A stretch of DNA of 64,000 nucleotides. It comes from Kangiella geojedonensis. GTDB taxonomy: Bacteria; Pseudomonadota; Gammaproteobacteria; Enterobacterales; Kangiellaceae. The notes below the pieces were generated by a model that was not told the origin of the DNA, searched no databases, and was given only the letters and a program-made list of their open reading frames with translations. The position numbers were made by a program, and so were the translations under genes. The stretch spans positions 992,001 through 1,056,000 of the forward strand of contig NZ_CP010975.1 of NCBI RefSeq assembly GCF_000981765.1, written 5' to 3'. Of this stretch, positions 24,657 through 35,218 are shown piece by piece; the first letter of the stretch is position 1; each line of letters opens with the position of its first letter.

Positions 24657-25742
24657 TTATAGGTGAAAGTTTACCGCTTTAATGACTTCCGGCGGTAATT
24701 CAGGCAGTGATGAGCGTGGGATTAAGAACGTCGTTAAATTAAACAAATCTCTGAAAAAACGGTTGTTCTGAGTGGTTTGCTTTAGGTAGTCGTGGCCAGA
24801 AGAGCCTCCGGTACCAATTTTAGTCCCTAGCATGCGATGCACCATCGTGGTATGGCGGTAACGCCAAGTGGTAAACTTCTCATCGATATCAATCAAGCCC
24901 TGCAGTAAACGGAAAGGTGAGTTAAGCATCGGTTGTTCTCGATAAAGGTTAATAAATAACGCGCTTAAGGTAGCTTCCTGACTTAGTCTAAAACGACCCT
25001 GTTGCTTGAGTTCTTGGTATTTGTCTTTATCGAACAAAGCATCAAAATTCGAGCGTGTATTAGACAGGTCGTTCAGTTGAAAGGTCTTTTCAGCGTCAGT
25101 TAAATAGTCCGCGTCTTTAATTACTTGCTCGTCGTGTTTTAACATGTCTTCGACTGCATCTTTATACATTTGCCAGAATTTAAAATCACCAAACTCTAAA
25201 AACGGCATTCGTTCGAGCCAATGTTCAACCGCATCGAATAGGCTGGGTTGTTCTTCTAAGTTGAGAAGATAGTTGCGGTCTTTTTCATTTAAGCGGTTAT
25301 AGAACGATTTCTTATCAAAATTAATACGAAACTCAGATTTTAAGCCAAGTAGGATTTCGATTTCCTTAAACTGAATGCTCTGGAAACCAGATGCTGGGAT
25401 CAGGTAGTCACGGAAATCGAGGAAATCCAGTGGTGTCATGGTTTCTAAGATATCGATTTGATCGACCAAGACTTCTTGGATACGGTGAATGCGCTCGATA
25501 CGAAGGTTAACGGTGCTTAACTGATCTTCATTGACGGGATCTTGAGACAGCACAGGAAGAATAGCATGGATCTCATGCAACACTTGCTTGAACCACAGCT
25601 CATAGGCTTGGTGCACAATAATGAATAAAGTCTCATCGTGAGCTTCAGCGCCATACTTTGTACTTTCTGGATGTTGTGCGTCGAGCAACTTATCCAGTTG
25701 TAAGTAATCGGCGTAATAACAAGGTTTAACGTTCTTTTGCAT
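24657..25742 (-). CDS. kynA: Tryptophan 2,3-dioxygenase
   Basis: 361 residues. This cytosolic heme enzyme opens the indole ring of L-tryptophan to N-formylkynurenine, the first step of the kynurenine route. Family marks are YADYLQLDKLL, HDETLFIIVHQAYELWFKQVLHE with the distal pocket, SGFQSIQFKEIEILLG, the C-terminal TTWRYRHTTMVHRMLGTKIGTGGSSGHDYL region, and LIPRSSLP. It is longer than the short bacterial form of about 280 residues, with an extra helical segment around 160-260. No other kynurenine gene is nearby. The start has CTGGTGG upstream of ATG. Confidence 0.94.
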   Translation of the reverse strand: MQKNVKPCYYADYLQLDKLLDAQHPESTKYGAEAHDETLFIIVHQAYELWFKQVLHEIHAILPVLSQDPVNEDQLSTVNLRIERIHRIQEVLVDQIDILETMTPLDFLDFRDYLIPASGFQSIQFKEIEILLGLKSEFRINFDKKSFYNRLNEKDRNYLLNLEEQPSLFDAVEHWLERMPFLEFGDFKFWQMYKDAVEDMLKHDEQVIKDADYLTDAEKTFQLNDLSNTRSNFDALFDKDKYQELKQQGRFRLSQEATLSALFINLYREQPMLNSPFRLLQGLIDIDEKFTTWRYRHTTMVHRMLGTKIGTGGSSGHDYLKQTTQNNRFFRDLFNLTTFLIPRSSLPELPPEVIKAVNFHL

Positions 25743-25801
25743 AATCCACCAGCATATATTTTGTTTAACACTCTAAAATTGTGTTTTAAGGTGCAAGCTA
25801 A

Positions 25802-25883
25802 AGTGCGGCGAGGCAATGGCTAATTTTTTAAGCGGAGTTTAGTGAACTAAATGAGGATTAAAAAATTAGTCATTAACAAAGCA
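25802..25883 (-). repeat. Structured intergenic repeat, family 1 copy 2
   Basis: On the minus strand the order is GCTTTGTTA, arm ATGACTAATTTTTTAA, TCCTCA, hairpin TTTAG-TTCA-CTAAA, CTCCGC, complementary arm TTAAAAAATTAGCCAT, then TGCCTCGC. On the plus strand the arms are AATGGCTAATTTTTTAA (25815-25831) and TTAAAAAATTAGTCATT (25858-25874). It lies between kynA and the gltA terminator. Confidence 0.7.
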
Positions 25884-25904
25884 GCGCTGACGATTGCGCC
25901 TTAA

Positions 25905-25938
25905 AACAAAAAAGGAGCGGCTTTTACGCCACTCCTTT
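25905..25938 (-). terminator. Intrinsic terminator of gltA
   Basis: On the minus strand AAAGGAGTGGC-GTAAAA-GCCGCTCCTTT with one mismatch, followed by a T-rich tail (TTTTTTGTTTT), about 70 bp after the gltA stop codon. Confidence 0.85.
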
Positions 25939-26008
25939 CCGATTATAGACATTTAAAAAAAATAATGTCAGCAAAGATTTTAACTATTTTTAGTTAATTG
26001 TTTGCGTT

Positions 26009-27304
26009 TTATTTTCTTGTGTTAATGTCAACGTAATCACGTGCTTTCTCACCCGTGTATAACTGACGAGGGCGGCCGATTTTACGGCTAGACTCACCCA
26101 TCATTTCGTTCCACTGTGATACCCAGCCTACGGTACGCGATAATGCGAAGATTACCGTGAACATATTAGTTGGGATACCAATCGCGTCTAGAATAACGCC
26201 TGAGTAGAAATCGACGTTAGGGTAAAGCTTCTTCTCGACGAAGTAAGGATCTTCAAGCGCGATTTTCTCAAGCTCTAATGCAACCTTAAACGTAGGGTCA
26301 TCATGCTTGCCCAGTAACTCAAGAACCTCGTGAGCACTTTCACGCATGACTTTAGCGCGTGGGTCAAAGTTTTTATAGACACGGTGACCAAAGCCCATTA
26401 GACGGAACGGATCGTTTTTGTCTTTCGCACGCTTCACGTACTCAGGGATGTTCTTAACATCGCCAATTTCACGTAACATGTTCAAGCATGCTTCGTTGGC
26501 ACCGCCGTGAGCAGGGCCCCACAGGCAAGCAATACCTGATGCGATTGCTGCGAATGGGTTCGCGCCTGATGAACCGGCTAGGCGTACCGTCGACGTTGAA
26601 GCGTTTTGCTCGTGATCAGCGTGTAGTACAAAAATGCGGTCCATCGCTTTCACTAATACCGGATCTGGCTTCCAGTTATCTTCTGAAGGCATGCTAAACA
26701 TCATGTTCAAGAAGTTTTCAGCAAGGCTCATGTCGTTCGTTGGATAAACAAACGGGTGGCCTACAGAGTAGCGATAGCACATAGCGGCGATAGTTGGCAC
26801 TTTAGAAATTAAGCGCAATGCACTGATATCACGATGTTGCGGGTTATTAATATCCAATGAATCGTGATAGAAGGCTGAAAGTGCGCCAACAACCGATACC
26901 ATAATAGCCATTGGGTGAGCATCGCGGCGGAAGCCGTTGAAAAAGCTCATCATTTGCTCATGAAGCATGGTGTGGTTGTTAATTTTCGCGACGAATTCGT
27001 CGTATTGCTCTTTATTAGGTAGTTCGCCATTAAGTAGTAAATAGGCAACTTCTTCAAAATTTGAGTTATCCGCTAACTGTTCGATCGGATAACCGCGATA
27101 AAGTAGCTGTCCTTTGGCACCATCAATATAAGTGATCTTTGATTCACAGGCACCAGTAGATACATAGCCCGGGTCATAAGTGAAATAACCCGCTTTCCCT
27201 AATGCACCAACGGCAACGACGTCTTTACCTAGACTTGGTGTTAGCACGTCTAGGGTGAGTTCCTCGCCATTTGGTAGGCTAAGTTTAGCTGTTTTATCCG
27301 ACAT
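26009..27304 (-). CDS. gltA: Citrate synthase (type II, hexameric family)
   Basis: 431 residues from the ATG at 27304, which has a GAGGAG Shine-Dalgarno 6 bp upstream; a start at 27322 would put that site inside the coding sequence. It condenses oxaloacetate and acetyl-CoA to citrate. Catalytic regions are readable: [20 protein letters not shown] in outline, [23 protein letters not shown] with the second His, and the NVDFYSG Asp. The length and N-terminal [10 protein letters not shown]-like strand match the Gram-negative type. It is divergent from sdhCDAB, 346 bp apart, as in E. coli. Confidence 0.96.
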   Translation of the reverse strand: MSDKTAKLSLPNGEELTLDVLTPSLGKDVVAVGALGKAGYFTYDPGYVSTGACESKITYIDGAKGQLLYRGYPIEQLADNSNFEEVAYLLLNGELPNKEQYDEFVAKINNHTMLHEQMMSFFNGFRRDAHPMAIMVSVVGALSAFYHDSLDINNPQHRDISALRLISKVPTIAAMCYRYSVGHPFVYPTNDMSLAENFLNMMFSMPSEDNWKPDPVLVKAMDRIFVLHADHEQNASTSTVRLAGSSGANPFAAIASGIACLWGPAHGGANEACLNMLREIGDVKNIPEYVKRAKDKNDPFRLMGFGHRVYKNFDPRAKVMRESAHEVLELLGKHDDPTFKVALELEKIALEDPYFVEKKLYPNVDFYSGVILDAIGIPTNMFTVIFALSRTVGWVSQWNEMMGESSRKIGRPRQLYTGEKARDYVDINTRK

Positions 27305-27476
27305 ATAGTCTCCTCGGGACAATAAATTGCTTACTTTTTAATCTAAAAGCTGTGTTTAAGAGTAAGAAGGGCACACATTCTACAAAATTTTGAATGAATT
27401 TCATAAATTAATTTTATGACGGTTTCTATTAATCCATCAGTTTTACCAATGAGTTGAAAATAGAAGGGGGAAATAA

Positions 27477-27505
27477 TTGTAATCAGTGATAAGCACTTAT
27501 ATAAT
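27477..27505 (+). promoter_or_regulatory. Candidate promoter of the sdh operon
   Basis: TTGTAA (27477-27482), a 17-bp spacer and a perfect TATAAT (27500-27505). This would give an untranslated leader of about 140 nt before sdhC. The rest of the gltA-sdhC divergent region (27305-27650) is AT-rich and shows no gene. Confidence 0.5.
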
Positions 27506-27650
27506 TTCGTTCTGAAATATGTATCACTGGGGAGTTCGTCAGGTAAGCAGTTTTTCTGGGTCGAACACACATTAAAGCAGTTGTAGAAATCCTGGCGAAA
27601 GCATAAACTCATGCCTTCTTCGACCAAGGCAATAATTTTGTAAGATACTT

Positions 27651-28025
27651 GTGATTAAAAAGAGACCAAAAAACTTAGACCTTACTACGGTAAGGTTTCC
27701 TGTGCCTGCAATATCATCAATCTTGCATCGTATTACGGGTGTTGTTCTATTCATTGCTGTACCAATCCTTTTATGGATGCTGCAAAAGTCGTTTGATAGC
27801 GCCGGCTACGCCGAGCTGCAATCGATGTTCACTGAATCATTCCTATGGCAATTTATCCTGTGGGCAATTTTAACGTCGGTGGCTTATCACGTTATTGCCG
27901 GTGTCCGTCATTTATTAATGGACCTAGGAATTGGCGAGTCGCTTGAAGGCGGTCGTCGAGGTGCTTGGAGTGTTTTAGTCCTTTCAGCTATTGCAGCAGC
28001 ATTATTAGGAGTTTGGGTATGGTAA
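27651..28025 (+). CDS. sdhC: Succinate dehydrogenase cytochrome b556 subunit
   Basis: 124 residues with a GTG start. It has the family signature RPKNLDLTTVRFPVPAISSILHRITGV in outline, with the Ser/Arg of the quinone site and SILHRITG. Three membrane helices are seen (about 30-50, 68-90 and 105-124). The heme-ligand His lies in SVAYHVIAGVRHLLMD. It anchors the SdhAB head in the inner membrane, feeding electrons from succinate to ubiquinone. Its TAA stop overlaps the sdhD start (ATGGTAA), indicating coupled translation. Confidence 0.93.
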   Translation: MIKKRPKNLDLTTVRFPVPAISSILHRITGVVLFIAVPILLWMLQKSFDSAGYAELQSMFTESFLWQFILWAILTSVAYHVIAGVRHLLMDLGIGESLEGGRRGAWSVLVLSAIAAALLGVWVW

Positions 28026-28366
28026 CTACCGTCACTAGTTTGGGCCGTTCAGGTCTACACGATTGGGTGTTGCAACGCCTTTCAGCGGTAATTATGTTGG
28101 CCTATGTGGTTTATTTAGGCTACTTCTTTGCAACAACACCAGAAATTACGTTTACTGCATGGCAAGGCTTGTTCGCCAGCACTTTCATGAAAGTGTTTTC
28201 GTTCTTAACGCTGCTATCAGTAGTTATGCACGCTTGGATTGGTCTGTGGATTGTGTCCACTGACTATATGCCGAAAGTGAGCATTCGTATCGCTTTCCAA
28301 GCGATTGTTATTGTGATTTGTCTTTCACTGATAGTGTGGGGCAGCCAGATATTGTGGAGCTTATAA
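28019..28366 (+). CDS. sdhD: Succinate dehydrogenase membrane anchor subunit
   Basis: 115 residues from the ATG at 28019, which overlaps the sdhC stop; the frame runs further upstream inside sdhC but lacks support. It has the N-terminal SGLHDWVLQRLSAVIMLAYVVY with the Arg and Asp of the quinone region, and three helices. HAWIGLWIVSTDYM carries the conserved Tyr of the quinone site, with the heme His side nearby. It is three bases from sdhA. Confidence 0.92.
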   Translation: MVTTVTSLGRSGLHDWVLQRLSAVIMLAYVVYLGYFFATTPEITFTAWQGLFASTFMKVFSFLTLLSVVMHAWIGLWIVSTDYMPKVSIRIAFQAIVIVICLSLIVWGSQILWSL

Positions 28367-28369
28367 AGC

Positions 28370-30133
28370 ATGTCTATACCTACGTACACTTTTGATGCCG
28401 TAATTGTAGGGGGCGGTGGCGCTGGTATGCGTGCCTCGCTACAACTTGCTAAAAGCGGCCAGAAAGTAGCATTGATTTCAAAAGTATTCCCAACCCGTTC
28501 GCACACGGTATCGGCGCAAGGCGGTATTACTGTTGCGCTGGGTAACTCACACCCGGATGACTGGCGCTGGCACATGTTCGATACTGTTAAAGGTTCGGAC
28601 TATATCGGTGATCAAGACGCTATTGAGTACATGTGTGAAAATGGTCCAGCAGCGGTTTATGAGCTGGAGCACATGGGCTTGCCGTTCTCACGTTTGGATA
28701 ATGGTAAAATTTATCAGCGTCCTTTCGGAGGTCAGTCGAAAGAATTCGGTGGTGAGCAGGCCGCACGTACTGCTGCGGCTGCTGACCGTACTGGTCACGC
28801 GTTACTGCACACCCTTTACCAAGCAAACTTAGCCGCGCAAACCCAATTCTTTAACGAATGGTATGCGATGGACATCGTTCGTAACGACGACGGCGATGTT
28901 TGTGGTGTCACGGCAATGTCAATCGAAACGGGCGAAGTGGCACTATTTAAGTCTCGTGCTACAGTATTTGCGACTGGCGGCTCTGGCCGAATCTATGCTT
29001 CAACAACAAACGCTTTAATAAACACTGGTGACGGTGTTGGTATGGCGCTTCGTGCAAAACTTCCCGTACAAGACATCGAAATGTGGCAGTTCCACCCAAC
29101 GGGTATTGCTGGCGCAGGTGTATTGGTTACGGAAGGTTGTCGCGGTGAAGGTGGCTACCTGATCAATAAAGATGGCGAACGCTTCATGGAGCGTTACGCA
29201 CCAAACGCCAAAGATTTGGCGTCGCGTGATGTTGTTGCTCGTTCGATGATGAAAGAAATTCTTGCTGGCCGTGGAGCTGGTGAAGAGGGCGATCACGTAT
29301 TCTTGAAGCTCGATCATCTTGGTGAAGAAGTCTTAAATAAGCGCTTACCGGGCATTAGTGAGTTATCAAAAATCTTCGCTCACGTTGATCCTGCTAAAGA
29401 TCCAATTCCAGTAGTACCAACCTGTCACTATATGATGGGTGGTATTCCAACCAATAAGTTCGGACAAGTTATTGACCGTAATCCTAATGGCGAAGAAAAA
29501 GTGGTTAAAGGGTTCTACGCTGTGGGTGAGGTTGCTTGTGTGTCAGTACATGGCGCGAATCGTTTGGGCGGTAACTCATTGCTCGACTTGGTGGTATTTG
29601 GTCGTGCTGCTGGCTTGCATCTTGAAGAATCGCTTCGTGAAGGCTTACCATTCTCTGACTTTAACGATGCTGACGCTGAGCGTTCAATGGCTCGCTACAA
29701 GCGTTGGGAAGAGTCTAACGAAGGTGAAGATGTTGCTCAGTTGCGTAAAGAATTACAGCAAACGATGCAAAACCACTTCGGCGTATTCCGTACTGGCGAC
29801 TTGATGAAAGAAGGTCTTGAGAAAGTTAAGAAGCTTCGTGAGCGCATGAAAAACGCTGTATTGAAAGATAAGTCACAAGGCTTCAATACAGAGCGCGTTG
29901 AGTGTCTGGAACTTGAGAACTTGATGGAAGTTGCTTATGCCACAGCGATGGCTGCTGAGTACCGTACTGAAAGTCGTGGCGCACACAGTCGTGAAGACTA
30001 CCCTGACCGTGATGACGAAAACTGGCTAGTACACTCGGTGTTCTACCCAGAAACGGAAGAAATGGGTACTCGCGATGTGAATATGCATCCTGAAAAAGTC
30101 GACGCTTTCCCGCCGAAAGCTCGTACTTATTAA
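28370..30133 (+). CDS. sdhA: Succinate dehydrogenase flavoprotein subunit
   Basis: 587 residues. The FAD-binding [17 protein letters not shown] is followed by the covalent-flavin motif [10 protein letters not shown]. The substrate-binding and catalytic stretches are [32 protein letters not shown] and [22 protein letters not shown]. The C-terminal [19 protein letters not shown] is intact. It oxidises succinate to fumarate and passes electrons to SdhB. The length equals that of E. coli SdhA (588). Confidence 0.97.
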   Translation: MSIPTYTFDAVIVGGGGAGMRASLQLAKSGQKVALISKVFPTRSHTVSAQGGITVALGNSHPDDWRWHMFDTVKGSDYIGDQDAIEYMCENGPAAVYELEHMGLPFSRLDNGKIYQRPFGGQSKEFGGEQAARTAAAADRTGHALLHTLYQANLAAQTQFFNEWYAMDIVRNDDGDVCGVTAMSIETGEVALFKSRATVFATGGSGRIYASTTNALINTGDGVGMALRAKLPVQDIEMWQFHPTGIAGAGVLVTEGCRGEGGYLINKDGERFMERYAPNAKDLASRDVVARSMMKEILAGRGAGEEGDHVFLKLDHLGEEVLNKRLPGISELSKIFAHVDPAKDPIPVVPTCHYMMGGIPTNKFGQVIDRNPNGEEKVVKGFYAVGEVACVSVHGANRLGGNSLLDLVVFGRAAGLHLEESLREGLPFSDFNDADAERSMARYKRWEESNEGEDVAQLRKELQQTMQNHFGVFRTGDLMKEGLEKVKKLRERMKNAVLKDKSQGFNTERVECLELENLMEVAYATAMAAEYRTESRGAHSREDYPDRDDENWLVHSVFYPETEEMGTRDVNMHPEKVDAFPPKARTY

Positions 30134-30179
30134 TCTCTATTAAAGAGTCCGTAAGAATTGCATACGGAGCAAAAATTAT

Positions 30180-30878
30180 ATGAAATTTAAAATTTATCGT
30201 TATAACCCAGAAACGGATAAGAAGCCTTACATGCAGGAATTCGATATTGATATTCCTGAAGGTTCGGACAAGATGTTGCTAGATGTTTTGGTCGACTTAA
30301 AAGAAGTTGATCCAACGCTGTCGTTCCGTCGTTCTTGCCGTGAAGGTGTGTGTGGTTCAGACGGCATGAACATCAATGGTAAAAATGGCTTGGCGTGTAT
30401 TACCTCGATTTCAAGCTTGAAGTCGCCGGTAGTTATTCGCCCATTGCCAGGTTTGCCTGTGATTCGTGACCTAGTCGTGGACATGGCTCAGTTCTACAAG
30501 CAGTATGAGAAAATTAAGCCATACTTGATTGCAGATACAGAAACACCAGCAAAAGAGCGCTTACAATCTCCTGAAGACCGTGAGAAGCTTGATGGTTTGT
30601 ATGAGTGTATTCTATGTGCCTGTTGTTCGACGTCTTGCCCATCGTTCTGGTGGAATCCTGACAAGTTCGTTGGCCCAGCAGGTCTACTGCAAGCCTACCG
30701 TTTCTTGACGGATAGCCGTGATACTCATACTGAAGAACGATTAAAGGATTTAGATGACGCTTATAGTGTGTTCCGTTGTCGTGGCATCATGAACTGCGTT
30801 GACGTTTGTCCAAAAGGGCTAAACCCAACAAAAGCGATTGGTCATATCCGTTCTATGCTACTGAAAAGTGGTGTATAA
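30180..30878 (+). CDS. sdhB: Succinate dehydrogenase iron-sulfur subunit
   Basis: 232 residues. It has a [2Fe-2S] ferredoxin-like half ([22 protein letters not shown]), then [4Fe-4S] [13 protein letters not shown] and [3Fe-4S] [14 protein letters not shown] clusters. The Trp/Pro quinone-site region is [22 protein letters not shown] in outline. It forms the electron wire between SdhA and the membrane quinone site. It starts 46 bp after sdhA with CGGAGC upstream. Confidence 0.97.
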   Translation: MKFKIYRYNPETDKKPYMQEFDIDIPEGSDKMLLDVLVDLKEVDPTLSFRRSCREGVCGSDGMNINGKNGLACITSISSLKSPVVIRPLPGLPVIRDLVVDMAQFYKQYEKIKPYLIADTETPAKERLQSPEDREKLDGLYECILCACCSTSCPSFWWNPDKFVGPAGLLQAYRFLTDSRDTHTEERLKDLDDAYSVFRCRGIMNCVDVCPKGLNPTKAIGHIRSMLLKSGV

Positions 30879-30965
30879 TCAGCGATATTGAATAAGTAGT
30901 ATCTGATACTGATAACCGGAACGTTGAAAAGGTTGCTTTATTAATAGCAAAATACACAACGCATG

Positions 30966-31034
30966 AATCGCAACTCAAAGCAGTAACCCTTTGTAAATTA
31001 AAAAGGTCTTACTGTGTTAAGAGTTGCGATTTTT
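30966..31034 (+). terminator. Long hairpin with T-run between sdhB and sucA
   Basis: AATCGCAACTC (30966-30976) pairs with GAGTTGCGATT (31021-31031), an 11-bp perfect outer stem. Inside, CAGTA pairs with TACTG and CCTTT with AAAGG. A T5 run follows. It looks like an intrinsic terminator or processing hairpin that would separate sdhCDAB from sucABCD expression. Confidence 0.65.
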
Positions 31035-31079
31035 GGTTATCATAGCGAAACAAATACCGAGAAGTGGTGTTAAATTACA

Positions 31080-33899
31080 ATGAAAAATGGCTTAGAGGCA
31101 ATGTTTGATAGTGCCTACCTTTCGGGAGGTAGCGCTGCCTATTTAGAAGAACTTTACGAACAATATCTTGAAGATCCTCAGTCAGTTGATGCCGAGTGGC
31201 GTGTAAAATTTGATGAATTTGAAAAAGTTAGCGATAAACAAGAGGTTGCGCACAGCGACATTCGCGAACACTTTCGTCAAATTGGTCTAAACCGTCAGAA
31301 GCTTGCATTCAGCCAAGGTGGCGGCAGTGCAACGGCTGATCCAAAACAAGTTAAAGTCCTTCACCTTATTGAGTCTTACCGCGCACGCGGTCATCACCAC
31401 GCCAATATTGACCCTTTGGGCTTATGGAAACATCCTTACCCAACCGATTTGAGCCTTGAAGCTTATGACTTAGGCGATGTGGATCCTAATAAGAAATTCC
31501 ACGTCGGTAACCTAGCAGGACCAGAGCAACAGTCGTTAAAAGAAATCGTAGAGCGACTGAAATCAACCTATTGCAATACGATTGGTGCTGAGTTCCTTCA
31601 TATCAATGATCTAGAAGAGCGTCGCTGGATTCAGGAAAAGCTAGAGTCAGTCTCTTCGTCGCATGACTTTCGCGATGAAACTAAGAAAAAGACCCTTGAA
31701 GGTCTAACTGCAGCTGAAGGTTTAGAGAAATACTTAGGTTCTAAATTCCCAGGCGCTAAGCGCTTCTCGTTGGAAGGTGGCGATAGCCTGATTCCGATGA
31801 TGAGGGACTTTATCAACCAAGCTGGTGCCATGGGTACCAAAGAAATCGTTATCGGCATGGCCCACCGCGGTCGACTGAATATGCTGGTTAACGTCATGGG
31901 TAAAAAGCCAGAAGTATTGTTTGATGAATTTGCGGGTAAAAACGCTGTTGTCGAAGAAGGAAACTCTGGTGATGTTAAGTACCACATGGGCTATTCAAGC
32001 GATGTGGAAACCGAAGGTGGCCCTGTACACCTTGCGTTAGCATTTAACCCATCGCATCTAGAGATTGTAAGCCCGGTTGTTATTGGTTCGGTTCGTGCAC
32101 GCCAAGAGCGTCGTAACGATACTAACTGTGAGCAAGTTGTTCCTGTGTTAATCCATGGTGACTCTGCAGTGACAGGGCAAGGCGTCGTGATGGAATTGTT
32201 CAACATGTCACAAGCGCGAGGTTTTTATATCGGCGGCTCTGTGCATGTAGTGATTAATAACCAAGTTGGTTTTACAACTTCGAAGCAGCAAGACACGCGT
32301 TCGACAGCTTACTGTACTGACGTTGCAAAAATGGTAGAAGCGCCTGTCTTCCACGTTAACGGTGATGATCCGGAAGCGGTGCTATACGTAACTCGTCTAG
32401 CGCTTGAGTTCCGTAATAAGTTCAAGAAGGACGTGGTAATTGACTTAGTCTGTTATCGCCGTCATGGTCACAATGAAGCTGATGAGCCAAGCGCTACTCA
32501 GCCTGTTATGTATCAAAAAATTAAGAAGCATCCAACACCGCGCAAGATATATGAAGACAAACTAACGTCTAACGGCACGCTGAGTGCTGAGGAAAGTAAG
32601 AAGTTAGTTGATGATTATCGCGATATGTTAGATGAAGGGAAGTCGGTGGTTTTAAACCGTATTCCGACACATCGTAATGAGTACAGCGTTGATTGGAGTC
32701 CGTTTGAAGGCCAATCTTGGCAGTCACCTGCGGACACCTCAATTAAAAAAGCGAAGTTCGATGAGCTAGCAGAACGTATTTGTGCTTACCCAGAAGACCT
32801 CCCTTTACAGCGCCAAGTGAAAAAAGTAATGGCCGCACGCAAAGAAATGGCCAAGGGCGACGTTAAAATGGACTGGGGTTTCGCAGAAACATTAGCTTAT
32901 GCGACTCTGCTGGATGACGGTTTTGAAGTGCGATTGTGTGGCCAAGACAGTGGTCGTGGTACTTTCTCTCATCGTCATGCGGTATTGCATGATCAGGATG
33001 ATGCTGAGGTGTATATTCCACTGCAGCATATTAAGGAAGAGCAGCCACGCTTTACCGTGATAGACTCGGTGTTGTCCGAAGAAGCGGTCATGGCGTTTGA
33101 ATACGGCTATTCGACGAATGAGCCAAATTCGATGGTGATTTGGGAAGCACAGTTTGGCGACTTCGCTAACGGTGCGCAAGTCGTTATCGACCAGTTTATT
33201 AGCTCTGGTGAGCAAAAATGGGGCCGTTTATCAGGTCTTACCTTATTCTTACCTCATGGTTATGAAGGTCAAGGTCCAGAACACAGTTCAGCCCGTTTGG
33301 AGCGTTTCTTACAGCTGTCTGCCGAACAAAATATGCAGGTCGTTGTGCCATCAACACCGGCACAAGCATTCCACATGATTCGCCGTCAGATGGTTCGCGA
33401 TTTGCGTAAACCTTTGATTGTGATGACGCCAAAGAGTTTATTGCGTCATCGCGACGCGGTGTCTAGTGTTGAAGAGCTGACTAATGGTCAGTTCCAAAAT
33501 GCGATTGATGAAATCGATAAAATCGTTAAAAAGAAGGTAGCACGGGTGGTCATGTGTTCTGGTAAAGTCTATTATGACCTACTGAAGAAACGTCGTGACG
33601 AAAAGCTCGATCATGTTGCGATTATTCGTATTGAGCAGTTATATCCATTCCCTCATGACGAAGTTAAGAAGATTTTAGGCTCCTACAAAAATGCGAATAC
33701 TTTTGTGTGGTGCCAAGAAGAGCCGCAAAACCAAGGTGCTTGGTACTGCAGTCGTCACAATTTAGATGATGCTGTGCCGAACAAAGAGCCAGTGATTTTT
33801 GCGGGTCGAGCTGCTTCTGCTGCTCCAGCAGTCGGTTATGCCAGTATTCATAACGAGCAGCAAGCAAAATTAGTTAACGATGCCTTAGGTCTTGACTAA
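31080..33899 (+). CDS. sucA: 2-oxoglutarate dehydrogenase E1 component
   Basis: A 939-residue thiamine-diphosphate enzyme that decarboxylates 2-oxoglutarate and passes succinyl to the SucB lipoyl arm. It begins with the E2-binding segment YLEELYEQYLEDPQSVDAEW. Further marks are GMAHRGRLNMLVNVMGK, the ThDP-binding GDSAVTGQGVVMEL and NNQVGFTT, the Glu-bearing VCYRRHGHNEADEP, GQDSGRGTFSHRH and FLPHGYEGQGPEHSSAR. The length is normal (E. coli 933). No SD is obvious before ATG. The E3 subunit gene is not in this cluster. Confidence 0.97.
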   Translation: MKNGLEAMFDSAYLSGGSAAYLEELYEQYLEDPQSVDAEWRVKFDEFEKVSDKQEVAHSDIREHFRQIGLNRQKLAFSQGGGSATADPKQVKVLHLIESYRARGHHHANIDPLGLWKHPYPTDLSLEAYDLGDVDPNKKFHVGNLAGPEQQSLKEIVERLKSTYCNTIGAEFLHINDLEERRWIQEKLESVSSSHDFRDETKKKTLEGLTAAEGLEKYLGSKFPGAKRFSLEGGDSLIPMMRDFINQAGAMGTKEIVIGMAHRGRLNMLVNVMGKKPEVLFDEFAGKNAVVEEGNSGDVKYHMGYSSDVETEGGPVHLALAFNPSHLEIVSPVVIGSVRARQERRNDTNCEQVVPVLIHGDSAVTGQGVVMELFNMSQARGFYIGGSVHVVINNQVGFTTSKQQDTRSTAYCTDVAKMVEAPVFHVNGDDPEAVLYVTRLALEFRNKFKKDVVIDLVCYRRHGHNEADEPSATQPVMYQKIKKHPTPRKIYEDKLTSNGTLSAEESKKLVDDYRDMLDEGKSVVLNRIPTHRNEYSVDWSPFEGQSWQSPADTSIKKAKFDELAERICAYPEDLPLQRQVKKVMAARKEMAKGDVKMDWGFAETLAYATLLDDGFEVRLCGQDSGRGTFSHRHAVLHDQDDAEVYIPLQHIKEEQPRFTVIDSVLSEEAVMAFEYGYSTNEPNSMVIWEAQFGDFANGAQVVIDQFISSGEQKWGRLSGLTLFLPHGYEGQGPEHSSARLERFLQLSAEQNMQVVVPSTPAQAFHMIRRQMVRDLRKPLIVMTPKSLLRHRDAVSSVEELTNGQFQNAIDEIDKIVKKKVARVVMCSGKVYYDLLKKRRDEKLDHVAIIRIEQLYPFPHDEVKKILGSYKNANTFVWCQEEPQNQGAWYCSRHNLDDAVPNKEPVIFAGRAASAAPAVGYASIHNEQQAKLVNDALGLD

Positions 33900-33964
33900 G
33901 ATCGTGACGCTGGGTGTTGAGAAAACAGTTTTTAAAATTAAATTAAGGTAAAAAAGGTTATAAC

Positions 33965-35200
33965 ATGGCTATCGAAATTAAAGTTCCTGTGTTGCCTGAA
34001 TCAGTAGCGGATGCAACGATTGCTACTTGGCACGTTAAGCCAGGTGAAGCGGTATCGCGTGATCAGAACTTGGTCGATATTGAGACTGATAAAGTAGTGT
34101 TGGAAGTTGTAGCGCCAGAAGACGGTGCCATTTCTGAAATTTTGAAAGAAGAAGGTGACACGGTTCTTCAAGAAGAAGCTATTGCTAAGTTTGAAGCTGG
34201 TGCCGGCGCATCCTCCGCTTCTAGCGATAAAGGTGATGCTTCTGACGAAAAGAAAGAAGATACTAAGTCTGATTCTAAAGCCGAAGAAAAACCTGCTGAG
34301 CCTTCAAAAGATACTGACGTGTTATCACCTGCCGTTCGTCGTTTAGTCGCAGAGCATAATCTTAACCCAGCAGATATTCCTGCAACGGGTAAAGGCGGGC
34401 GTTTAACAAAAGAAGACGTCGAAAAGTTTATTAAAGACGGTGGCAAGAAATCGGCACCGGCTGCAAAGGGTTCTTCAGATGCTCCTGTGGCTGCGGGCTT
34501 ACGCGAAGAGAAGCGTGTTCCAATGACACGTTTGCGTAAGATGATTGCTACTCGTTTAGTAGAAGCGCAACAAAATGCGGCACTACTAACGACCTTCAAT
34601 GATATCAACATGAAGGAAGTGGTTGAGTTACGTGCTCGTTATAAAGAACAGTTTGAGAAAGTACATGAAACGCGCTTAGGCTTCATGTCTTTCTTCGTAA
34701 AAGCAACGGTCGAAGCTCTGAAACGTTATCCAGCGGTTAACGCTTCAATCGATGGCGACGACATTGTTTATCATGGTTACTACGATATCGGTGTAGCTGT
34801 GTCGTCACCACGTGGTTTGGTTGTGCCAGTATTGCGTGATGCCGACACGATGAGCCTTGCCGACATCGAAGCTAAAATTCGTGAGTTTGGTCAAAAAGCT
34901 CGCGATAATAAATTGACTGTCGAAGAGATGACAGGCGGCACCTTTACTATCTCTAACGGTGGTGTGTTTGGTTCGCTTATGGCAACGCCAATCATTAATC
35001 CACCACAAAGTGGTATTTTAGGTATGAACCGTATGGAAGATCGTCCAGTTGTGATTGATGGCGAGATTGTTATTCGCCCAATGATGAATGTTGCGCTTTC
35101 GTATGACCATCGAATTATTGATGGCCGTGAATCAGTTGGCTTCTTAAAAACGATCAAAGAGTTTATTGAAGATCCAGCTCGCATCTTATTGGATGTTTAA
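33965..35200 (+). CDS. sucB: Dihydrolipoamide succinyltransferase (2-oxoglutarate dehydrogenase E2)
   Basis: 411 residues. A lipoyl domain with the lipoylated Lys in ETDKVVLEV is followed by a Ser/Lys/Glu-rich flexible linker (about 80-115) and the peripheral-subunit-binding domain ([20 protein letters not shown]). The catalytic acyltransferase core ends with [16 protein letters not shown], where His and Asp act in catalysis. One lipoyl domain is typical of gammaproteobacterial SucB. It lies 65 bp after sucA and is followed by an intrinsic terminator before sucC. Confidence 0.96.
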   Translation: MAIEIKVPVLPESVADATIATWHVKPGEAVSRDQNLVDIETDKVVLEVVAPEDGAISEILKEEGDTVLQEEAIAKFEAGAGASSASSDKGDASDEKKEDTKSDSKAEEKPAEPSKDTDVLSPAVRRLVAEHNLNPADIPATGKGGRLTKEDVEKFIKDGGKKSAPAAKGSSDAPVAAGLREEKRVPMTRLRKMIATRLVEAQQNAALLTTFNDINMKEVVELRARYKEQFEKVHETRLGFMSFFVKATVEALKRYPAVNASIDGDDIVYHGYYDIGVAVSSPRGLVVPVLRDADTMSLADIEAKIREFGQKARDNKLTVEEMTGGTFTISNGGVFGSLMATPIINPPQSGILGMNRMEDRPVVIDGEIVIRPMMNVALSYDHRIIDGRESVGFLKTIKEFIEDPARILLDV

Positions 35201-35218
35201 TCTATAAGTATCAAATAC

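Noticed and set aside
27305-27650. Possible riboswitch or leader peptide between gltA and sdhC
   Set aside because: The region is AT-rich with no compact conserved structure; the short frames present have no supporting signals.
34168-34611. 147-codon frame antisense to sucB
   Set aside because: It lies wholly inside a certain gene and over its repetitive linker; composition (Ser/Ala-rich, no domain) is that of a shadow frame.
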